From the NCBI GenBank assembly GCA_026225945.1, contig JAMJFZ010003624.1:9707001-9771000 (forward strand): a stretch of DNA of 64,000 bases, read 5' to 3'. Positions 54,863-64,000 of this stretch are shown here, piece after piece. The notes beneath the pieces were generated by a model. It did not search any database and was not told where the DNA came from. It was given only the letters and a program-made list of their open reading frames with translations. Each line of letters starts with the position of its first letter. Within the stretch, counting starts at the first letter, position 1. The position numbers were made by a program, and so were the translations under genes. Source of the DNA: Cricetomys ansorgei. Lineage: Eukaryota > Chordata > Mammalia > Rodentia > Nesomyidae.

Positions 54863-55707
54863 CAAACACACCACACCGTACCACAGCAAGCAAAAAGCCA
54901 AACTGACACCAAACAAGAACAAGCAAACAAAATAAATCCCCACAGACCCACCCATACCATCCCAAGTTTAGTCAACTTACGGAGGGAAGAAAGGTAAATT
55001 ACCAGGCCCCTCACCGACAGACAAGTATATTCCCTATAAATATCATTTAGCAGTTAACGTGGTGGCGGGACTTACTGGGATGAGTTTAAGGCTAGAAATT
55101 AAAGGTACTTATGTACTTTAAATAATAAGATTCAATTTTAAGCTAATATAATAAACTACTTTATTATGTGTTGATAAATCAGTGACCAGGACTGCTGTGG
55201 ATATACTATTGAACTTAAAACACCAGGCTTTCTTAGTAATTATCGACTAGAATGACAACAGTGAACATTTATCCCGCTAAGATGGTTACTATCTATAAGG
55301 TGTACATGTCAACAAATTTCAAATTAAAAAAGGTAGACAGAAGGCGAATCTGAACGTATCTGAGGGAGGAACAGAGGCACTGAGTGTGATCTAGTGATGA
55401 GAGAGGCTCTACAACAGGGAGCTGGGCAGCTGAGCACTGAGAGCCCTTCAGGTGCCTGGGGTCTGTCTGCACCCAAACAGCACATTTCCTGGTCCACAGT
55501 CAACTGGATAAACTTGTTCATGAGATGATGAGAAAAGCCACAGCAATATGATACTAGTACAAACGTCAGAATTCTGAGCAGGGGTGAACATGTTGGCACT
55601 GGGGAAGGACCCTTCCTTAGCGAGCCGAGACTACTTTGCAGGCACTGCTACAGCTAACACAGGGCCTTGTGAGGCAGATTCACAAAGAACCTGTAAAACG
55701 TCTCACC

Positions 55708-55790
55708 TGGGGCTGGAGTGCAGCTTCAGTGGAAGAGCACAGGTCTGACAGCATGTGGGAGGCCCTGATTCCGTACACACACTCCCTTCA
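55708..55790 (+). repeat. ID-type SINE
   Basis: 'ggggctggagtgcagcttca', 'gtggaagagcacaggtctga' and 'gaggccctgattccgtacac' form a diverged ID body ending in ACACAC. Confidence 0.75.
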
Positions 55791-56754
55791 CCTACCAGTA
55801 CCCCTTACTGACTGATCTTTCCTCATGTCACGTGGCTATCCCTAGGTAGGTAGCCCAGGGCTGCCCCAAGCTGTGGACTTTGGAACATACGTGCAGATCC
55901 CAGGGCTGGTCCCCGATGTGCTGAGCTGAGTCACAGGTGCTCCAGGCGTATAAGCTTCACACTACTTACATCTCCACCTGCTTCTTTCTAGAGAAAATCT
56001 TCGAAGATTCCAGATGGACATTTACTTTCCAGGTTTTGGAACGGCATTACTTACCGTACTGGCACCGGCACAACTGAACAATGGCACCTCAGGTTCTAAC
56101 TACACTGCTGATGTAGCCAGAAACATTCAGTGTGTTTTTCTCAGGCATCTTTTCTGCCCCTTAATGAATCTGTGATTCCTCAGTAGTCCGTAGTAGTCTC
56201 CCTTAGAACGCACGGACTCCTGACTAAGCGGTGTCCATCCACAGGCTATGTAATGCTGGCCATCTTGCCTTCACACAGACTCTACTCATGGATTATCTTT
56301 GTGGTTCTGACCTATAACTCCCACAGTGCGCAGGGCATGACATACATTTTACAGGAGGAAACAAAGCTACCCCACTACATTCTTAGTAAATGCTTTTGAG
56401 TGGAGACAGAACTTCTCATTCCCAGGTTGCTTCTTCCTAAATGTAACTGTGACCTGGAAAACAGCAGGCCGGCACAATGGCAACACACTAAGACCTTTTC
56501 CCAACAGCAGTAAGAAAACCAACAGGAAGCTAGCGAGGAGTCAGATGGTCAATGGTACAGCGCTTTCTGATGCTACTCGTTGTTTAGAAAAATCAAGTTT
56601 AAATGCCACACAAATCTAAAGGCAGGTGTGCTTTCTCGGTTGATTTTTAAAAGTCGTAACTACTTAGGAGATACTCTAAGTCTTTGAAGTGAATTCCATA
56701 CAATGTATTCAGCTTAAACCTGACCCTCCTCCTGTCTGTCCTTTTCTCACGGTA

Positions 56755-56958
56755 CGGAGCCTCGGGCAGCATGGATGACAGACAGGCGCTCTACCCTCGG
56801 CCGCACCCCGGCCAGTGTTGCACTTTTATTCAGTCAGTCTCACACTGCCCAGGCTGACCCTGAACTCACTCAGCAGTCGAGGCAGGCCTTGGACTTTTCA
56901 ATTCTCCTTTCTCAGCCCGAGTAGCTGAGGCCACAAGTCTACACACGAGGGCCGGCTA
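56755..56958 (-). repeat. B1-ID composite SINE (B4 type)
   Basis: On the minus strand a B1-like body comes first (56958 to about 56826: 'gccggccctcgtgtgtagac', 'agctactcgggctgagaaag', 'cagggtcagcctgggcagtg'). An ID-like part follows (56814-56755: 'gagggtagagcgcctgtctg', 'ctgcccgaggctccgtaccg'). The order matches the composite at 25133. It lies in the same orientation as Ap3b1. Confidence 0.72.
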
Positions 56959-58624
56959 CCTTCTCTTAAAGAGGGGGCAACACGTCAATGCGATGGGTAT
57001 CACCTTCTACTGCTTGTTCAGCGAAAGCCCCGCCTCGCCCTGTGGGACGCTGCCACGAACGCATCAAGGTTTGTTTCCTCAGGAGCTAAAATTTTAAAAT
57101 TGGTATTTAACGCCAAAATATCCAAGTTTTGGGAGCTGTAGGACTATTTCAAGGCAAGGCAATGAGAATTTTATTCATTGACCAGTTAGGAGGAATACAA
57201 TGACATTTTTAAAAAGTCCTGTAAGAAAGAAATGATCTTGAAAATTAAGGAGAGCAGACGCCAATTTGTTATATGACAAAATCTAATACCTTAAATACTA
57301 ACAGTCAAAAGTTCCCTATGTTTGGTACTTTAAAAATAATCTAAAGCCAATCATTGTTTATAAATACTAGAGTGTGATTGGTCCTGGTCTGTCAGAAACT
57401 CAAAAAAGCTCTCATAAAAAAGTACAGGAGTCATGGAAAGCCTCAGAGGATGTCAATGTTGCCACCGGAAGACAACATCCAGGCTTAGAGGTAGGAGGCC
57501 AACCCCCCATGGGGTAATACAACGCCAGACACTACAATCTTAGCAAATACAGCAGCCCGTCAGTTCCTGTTATTAAACTGTATCAGCAATTGTTATTTAA
57601 GTGAAATTAAGAAGAGCACTGGTATAGTTTTAACAAACAATTGAAAGAACGGCAAAGTGTTAGACACTCAGCAAAATAACCTCAATTAATTTGACTGAAA
57701 AATACGACAAGAATACAAAAAAAAAATAGATTAGGGCCATTATACGGTCATGTTGTTTGTGTTGTGCAATACAAGATGCGTTTTCAGGTGCAGTCAGGAC
57801 AGCACAGTTTATTAAGTAGACATAGACACGTTATTCCCTTTGGCTCTCCTCCCCAGGTGGCAGAGCCCAAACCCAGGCCACTAATGATGGAGCCAAGAGG
57901 AAAGCTCCACGCGATCCTGGTACATGAGGGCCGAGCACATGGAAGCTGAGTGCTATCTCTGGGCTCGTGACACATAAGTGGTTCTGAGTTAGTCGCCTCT
58001 GCTGCATTAGCAGTAATAACTGAGCACTGGCTGTGATTCTTAATTAAAGTCATTTGACCAGGCACGAGGTTGCAAACCTCCAGACAGAGTTTCGGGAAAA
58101 TTATGTGTTAATCAGGATTATAAAGCTGGCTTTTGAATCTCAGACCTATCCTGGCTCTCCAACCTGCTTCCATTCTTGGGCGTGCCTTTCTCTTCTGTAA
58201 TAAACTGTCTCTATTTCTGTCGGCAGGAAATAAAACAAGACTATGCTAAGTGACCTCCTAGACCATCTTCCAGTAGGAAGATACCGTTCATATTGGTTTC
58301 CTTAGTTTAGGGAGGCCATTTTACTTTTCATCTCAGAAATAAAAGTCTGCAAGACTGATTTGGTTTCCCAAAGAGCAAAAACTACAACCCAGCAACTTCA
58401 CACAGAAACTACAGCAGAAGTTGGGTGTGAGCAGCTGTCACCCCGTCTTCTGCGCACCCCAGGGGAGCCAGGAAGCCTGGAGAATGCTGCAGTTCTAGTA
58501 GTGGGAGCAGCACTTCACAATAAGCCGGAAGTTAAAGCCAGAGATGACACTCGCACGTTTTCAGATTTTCAGGAACTTGTAAATATGAGAGAAAAACCAC
58601 AGGAAAGTAAAAGGAAGAAGTCAG

Positions 58625-58690
58625 GAGCTGGGACAGCTCAGTGGGGGAAAGCTTGCCTGCCGTGTGCGAGGGTTCCGTCTCCAGCATAGG
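58625..58690 (+). repeat. ID-type SINE
   Basis: 'gagctgggacagctcagtgg', 'aaagcttgcctgccgtgtgc' and 'gagggttccgtctccagca' form a recognisable ID element with A- and B-box relics, followed by a short AAGAAAG tail. Confidence 0.82.
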
Positions 58691-59992
58691 AGGCAAGAAA
58701 GAAATTAACTAAGAAAACTCAGAACCAAAATGTCCAGTTTCCCTAAAAAGGTTTTTTCCCTCTCCTGTTGAGCAACATCACTTGACAGACAGTTGCGTTT
58801 GCCTCATGGTGCCGGTGTCATGATCTTTCTCCCATTTGCTCCCTTTAACCACCACCTTCTGTGAGATGGGCAGGGTTTGTCATAAATTAAGAAATGGAAC
58901 CCTCAGCACTCCAGACTGATTTACCCAAAGCTCCGTCCCCTTCGCTCACTTTGAACAGAAACAAGAGCAGAGCGCACCTGTGTGGAGTAGCACGCACCCC
59001 CGATCCTGCCGACAAGCACAGAGCAGTCGGCCCCGCGCACGGCTCTCAGCCCCCCACAGCAAGGCTAACGTTCTTCTGTGGCTGTCACAGAATGTCATTC
59101 CAGCACCCTCCTCCAGCTTTCTACCCATTTCCAAGCAGGCGGTGAAGGTAAGGAATAACCTGTCCCCGATTTCAAGGCCAGGCACACTGGGCCAACACCC
59201 AAACCACCCAGGGCAGGTTTCACAGGCAGCCTCTTCTGCTTCTGTGCTATTTAAAAAAAAGAGGCCAAAAGAGCTGCCTTTCGAGCCTAAATTGACTTCT
59301 GTAACTGATGACTGTATGAGAAAGAACGCACCAATAGTGTAGACATCTGTGTGGCTACGTATGGCAAAAACATGCTATGATGTAGTTTGCGACTCCTCTG
59401 AGCTCACAAAGTCTGCTTGGATGGCCATGTGGGTAAGAGGGAGCTCTTTTAACCTGCACTTTCACCTGAAGCCACAGGCATCATCAGAGGACAGAGTGCA
59501 AACGGGGACCTCACTTCCCTCTGCCTGCCAGCACACAGGCGCCTGGTGGCGGGAGGCGCCAGTGTGGGACAGCAGCTGCACTGGCCTGCTGGTTGTCAGG
59601 CAGCTCCTCACAAACCAGAAGCAGCCTAAAGGAGCGCTCATCAAGGGAAGGCAGTGTCTGTAGTGCCCGGTGCCCCGCTCTACTGTTTGAGAAGAGTTTT
59701 ACCTAGAAATCCAGAATCCAGCAAGATAAGGTAAACTCTGAATGGCCTTATAAAAGGCATCTTAACAAACCACCAAGCTATTAGAAAACGTAGATGTCTT
59801 CTGAGCATCCTTCAGAAGCAGCCACACCAGTGACGTAAGAATACTCTGAAATGGGAATGGGGCTTTGACTCAAACCCATCAATCAAGCAGAGCACCAGGG
59901 CGTATGGTTATTACTGCCAAGGAAAACAACGGGTTAGAAACTATGCTTACGAATACAGGAGTTCTCTCTGCACCGCAGGTCAGTGAGCCCAC

Positions 59993-60131
59993 CTGTGGAT
60001 GTTATCCTGGCCTGATGGCACCGCACCGAGGTTGGCAACATTTACGACCTTCTGGAAGATCATGGAGGGAGTGAAGTTCTGCGGCGCAGCCATGACAGTA
60101 GCAGAAGTCTCGTTCATTCCGGTGAGTGTTC
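59993..60131 (-). CDS. Ap3b1: Ap3b1 penultimate coding exon
   Basis: A 139-base exon on the minus strand. The acceptor is CTGTTGCAG| ending at 60132 and the donor is AG|GTGGGC at 59993/59992. Its first two bases finish a split glycine codon. The frame gives 45 full codons, starting TLTGMNETSATVM, containing APQNFTPSMIFQKVVN and ending SGQDNIH. Its last two bases (AG) join the first base of the final exon to make arginine. The joined protein reads straight into FAAKTV of the next exon, as in human AP3B1. A few positions differ from the human protein as I remember it (for example TLTG for VLTG), as expected between orders. It encodes part of the appendage domain. Confidence 0.95.
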
Positions 60132-63100
60132 CTGCAACAGCAAGGACGGCCATTCAACTGGTCTTGTTATGAAAGGGATTCCAACAGCTTTGAGCTCACA
60201 GTCGAACTTTAAAACTCTTCTCAACAAAAGTTATACTACTTTAGAATTTAGTAATTACATAAAATTAAAACAACAGTGTTTCTCAGAACCAAAAAACAAA
60301 CAAACAAAAACCTTCAGTGTAGGAAAATACATGAGATGCTGTAAAAAACAAATAGAACATCCTCATAAATCTAATTTAAACTCGTACAGGGTTCTAACCT
60401 AAGGATTCTAAATAAGAAGCTTTTAACTTCAGTCCCCTTGATAATGTCAGGTGGGCCGTGTAAACTGCCTCGTTCTTCCTTGGGAGTGCACACGCTTCTT
60501 AGTACCATCAGCTATTTATCCCGTTCCTTCCAAGATCAGCACCACACTGGGGGCTGGACAACAAATGCAGTGACCCAGCCCCAGCAGCAACGCCTGGTGA
60601 GTGGCTTCCAAGTGACATCAGCAATGGCAGCAACGACTGGAAGTCACTCAACAGCTGCGCAGTTCTGGAACAAGGAAGCTCTAAGCTACGCTCGTCGGTA
60701 CAGCCAACTGTCTGGCAAACAGAACTAGAGCCAAAGACACACATGGGAATTTCTGAAGCAAGAAGTTTGACAACAGAAAAAAAGAAAATCACAAAATTCT
60801 AAATTCCAGGACATTTCAAGTAATATTAGAGAGAGAAACAAATCGAAGACAAATTACAAACAAACCCCACGGTTAACACAAGACACACCATTAACAGCAG
60901 AGCTGCATGTGCCAATGTGCAGGCAACAAAGTCAGTAAATACACCAAACTCCTGGGGAAGTACTCAGTGCCTGGACTAAAAACCACAATGATTACAGTAA
61001 ACGCAGTCTATCTGCATCTGTGACGTCAGTCATGAACACTAATGGTGCCTACAAACACAGCAACCTTTTGAGACATATGATCATATGCACAGTACTGTAC
61101 ACAGTTTATAAAATGGCACGTTTTTATTTCATGCTTTTAAAAGACTTATACATAGTCCTTCTTATTTAACCTCCAAGCCTATATACGCACTTTATTCATT
61201 GCAGAGGAAATCTGAGCAATTTAAAAGTCCTCTGATCAACAGTAGAAAGATACTAAAGGCTAATAACACTACAAAAAAACCCTTACTCCTATCCATCAGA
61301 TAAAAACCAGAACCATCTACGTCCAACAAGGACCGCGCTTACTAACCACTTCCGCGCCCCAGGAACACTACACGTTCTGTCTTAGGCCGTTTAACTCCAG
61401 CATTAGGCAGGAGCTTTAACAACTACACGAGCGGCCAAACTGTGCTTTTAAGTGGAGCACAGAGGCTGACATAAGACTGCCGAGAGATGTGTACGCTCAT
61501 TTAGGATTTAAACCGTCTCCATTAAGCTCTATTGAAGAGCAACCGCTGAATAAATGAATGCAACTATGTTTATGTTAAAAGCCTGTTTCCCGCAGCATGT
61601 AATTAAAGGAAATGCTGTACGAAGCCAGTACTTTTGTCAAGCCCCTGTAAATGGAAAGATGGATAGCACTCAGAGAAGTGAATGCATTGCTTCATATTTA
61701 ACCTTAACACTCTTGTCATTAATGGTTTGTCTAACTTGTTCTATAAAAGACAAGGTACTGCTCCATTGAAGTAAAATTAAAAAAATCAACTAAACCATGC
61801 TTTTCAGAACAGAAGATTCATTATTGTCAGCTAATGTATTGGCATAAAGCAAAGTAACATCCTATCGAGTAAGGCACACATTCAATCTGCCTTTCCTCCC
61901 CCCTTTATTTTTAACTCATGCTGTTTTATTGTTATAGGCAATTTGTACCACTCAGCATGACAGTGTAAACTGAATCAAGATTAATTTACATGCAAAAGAA
62001 CACTTAGGAGAGCAGCATGGTAAGCAAATGTATTGTCTCGATTGCTGAGGTGGAAAGGAACCTGGAAAGGGAAAGGTGCTCTAATTAAGGGGCATCAAAT
62101 ATGATTGCTTGTGGTAGTTAAGGGCCAGAAAACAGCAAATGTCTGACCATTTAAGGAATTAGCATCTTTCGAGCTAGGAACCCCTAGCTAGATGCATAAA
62201 TCACAATAAAATTAGGCAAGCATTCTAGGTTTCTTAAACCAGAGATTCTGCTTAACGAAAATATATATCAGGTATTCTCAAATTATCAAGAAAGAAAAAT
62301 ACGCCACGGTAATCATTAAATGTTTACCCGTACAGGGATAAAAGTAAGAGCTCAAAGGAACACCTTCAAGTCAAAGGGAAGAAGGGCTGTGGCTTCATTG
62401 GAACTCAACAACATTTTGCTCCACGTGTAAGACAAGATTTAATTTAGGCTCTTCGGACCTAATTAATAGCTAAAATGAAAACCAAGAATGCAAAAAAATC
62501 TTACTTAAAAAGATTCATCTAAATCTTAGATTTGCAATTGAAATGACAGGAAGAGAAATGATGGCGAGCAGGCAGCCTGGCGTAAACCACTGGCCTGAGT
62601 CTCTCCAAATGGAAACTGTCTGAAGAAACTAAATCCATTTTTTTTTTCCAGGACACTTTGTAGTATTGAAAGGCTCTCACACGTAGCTCATTAACCAACT
62701 ATAATGCTCCAAACTCGTAACAAATAAATCACACTTCAGTCGAAGGCTCAATGATATGAATACTGTAACACTTTCTATACACAGGACAGCCCCAATCTGA
62801 CTGAGCACTTGGCCCACACTCCTGCTGTTCTGAGCAAAAGGGTTGGATCAGGTGGTATACTGGAAACAAAATTTTAAAGAGTATGCAAGCAGCATGTGAC
62901 AACCTGCTAAGAACTCTTCTAATATTTTACATGCTTCCAGTTTTGTATATCTTTGGAATAAAATAAAACCATATTCCTCTGGTTTCTTCCTTTTAATTTT
63001 TCAACTAAATCCTAGTGAATATACCCAATGTACCTTCTGATCTTAAAACATATGTCCTGTGAAATGAGACACTAATGACATAAGTGCGTTTACCAAGTAG

Positions 63101-64000
63101 AGACAGGTTTTAGAGCTGGTGTGTGACAGGCCCACACTGCTCCAGCCTACTTGCCTCTCACCTTCTAGAACTTCATGCTGACAAATATAAACAAGTGATT
63201 TTCCTTTTGGTTTAGGACTTCCTACTGGTGAGTCACCTTAAGGCCTGTGAAAGCTCGGCTCCAAGAAGGTTCACAAATCCATGTGTAAAGTTGTAGATTG
63301 AGACCTCTATTACCAAACCTGCTGAAACCATAACTAAGAAGATGGTGCTGAAAAAGCCTGCCGTAAATCTGCCAGCATCAAGTCCCACATCAAAGGATGA
63401 ATTCAGGAAGACAGGGAGAATGACAGAGAGACGCCGAGAGACCTGGGAGGATTTACAAATACTTCATATAAACACATTTTCAAATAGCTTTATTCAGAGT
63501 AGCCTTTCTGCTCTATTAAACATAGCAAACAGCTGCCAGATTTATTCAGACAAATAATCAACAACCACAGGAGTAAAATGGCAGAAGAAAAAGGAATTTT
63601 GGCAACAAGCCCACAGAGGACGGCGGCTATTCTCCGTGTGCACCTCTCTCGTGCACTTGCGGTTCTGTGTGGCTAGTCAGCGAAAACTCCCGCGGTCACA
63701 GCAGAGCGCAAACATCTGATGGAAATCACAGGGATTCTAAACAAAAGCCGAGGGAGAGCGCGGGCATGCGGTAATCTGCGGAGAAGGGGGCTGTGCTGCA
63801 CCCGAGGGCAGGCGACCCCCGAGACAGCACAGTCCTCCCTGGTGCTCCACTCACCTTGGTTTGCTGAGCAGATGTAAAGCAGAGGCAGCTTTAGCCAGCA
63901 AAGGGCAGAACAGCAAACATGAGAATCAATTCATTTGTCATTGGGAAAAGAAAGCCACAGAGATCATTTCTTCTACAGCAACACTCAACTTTTAAGAAGA
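60132..64000 (-). other. Ap3b1: Ap3b1 upstream intron, incomplete
   Basis: The intron before the penultimate exon is at least 3.9 kb and continues past the window. I looked on the minus strand for the preceding exon (expected to encode the stretch ending in SEKDFKKEQ and a split glycine) and did not find it. The interval has no recognisable SINE or L1. A GC- and CpG-richer patch lies at 63600-63840. An exon-like string with a good donor at 63850-63856 does not match AP3B1. Confidence 0.85.
61490..62260. promoter_or_regulatory. Candidate conserved intronic element
   Basis: Long repeat-free AT-rich stretch with even, motif-rich texture: 'gcatgtaattaaaggaaatg' (about 61595), 'gtcattaatggtttg' (about 61715), TAATTAA at 62082-62088, and a GAGCTAGGAACCCCTAGCTAGATG near-palindrome around 62171. 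It may be an enhancer housed in the Ap3b1 intron for a neighbouring gene. Conservation is inferred. Confidence 0.38.

Larger units (their letters stand above)
49304..59992 (-). other. Ap3b1: Ap3b1 last intron
   Basis: Bounded by a donor AG|GTGGGC (exon end 59993) and an acceptor TTGCAG| (exon start 49303), both read on the minus strand. It is about 10.7 kb. It is repeat-poor compared with the intergenic part, holding one B1, two ID copies and one B1-ID composite. GC-rich patches occur near 53080-53215 and 58990-59060. Open frames of up to 128 codons (49991-50377 minus) have no recognisable domain. No other coding exon of Ap3b1 is seen, and none is expected between these two. Confidence 0.9.

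Noticed and set aside
63700..64000. Possible Ap3b1 exon ending at a donor near 63855 (minus strand)
   Set aside because: GTGAGT follows a plausible exon end, but the upstream sequence does not translate to any AP3B1 segment I know, and the expected preceding exon sequence is absent.

Overview
The window is nuclear DNA from a muroid rodent (mouse, hamster or vole type). The evidence is the interspersed repeats: B1, B3/B2-type, ID and fused B1-ID SINEs, rodent L1 pieces and long microsatellites, in low-gene-density DNA with no bacterial-style coding. I cannot name the species.

The only protein-coding gene I can prove is the 3' end of Ap3b1 (AP-3 adaptor beta-3A subunit), on the minus strand. 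Its last coding exon with the stop codon lies at 49150-49303 and the preceding exon at 59993-60131. The exons join in phase, have GT/AG borders and encode the C-terminal end of the appendage domain. The last intron is about 10.7 kb. The next upstream intron runs off the right edge, so everything right of about 48.6 kb is Ap3b1 3' UTR, exon or intron.

Everything left of about 48.6 kb (1-48600) looks intergenic, downstream of Ap3b1. In human 5q14.1 this neighbour interval lies between AP3B1 and TBCA, with the homeobox gene OTP beyond (synteny from general knowledge; neither gene is visible here). It holds an ancient L1 tail (20-285), a 19-bp minisatellite (1021-1475), L1-derived sequence (3975-5505, 28900-29003, 34606-35195, 45268-45575), many SINEs, and microsatellites including a long CA tract (14931-15294) and a GGAA tract (24220-24385).

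Between the repeats are repeat-free blocks rich in TAAT-type homeodomain motifs that look like conserved non-coding enhancers. The most striking runs from about 19990 to 21340 and contains an orphan CpG island at 20638-20940. Others are near 2560, 7890, 26640, 32300, 35440, 37130, 39260, 41190 and 61490. A plausible reading is a cis-regulatory domain, perhaps serving OTP, beside and inside a housekeeping trafficking gene. That is inference.

Other items worth checking are a candidate unannotated first exon on the minus strand (25471-25561), a B1-spacer-B3 pair inside a single 14-bp target-site duplication (5969-6352), and a near-perfect RFX X-box (45945-45957).
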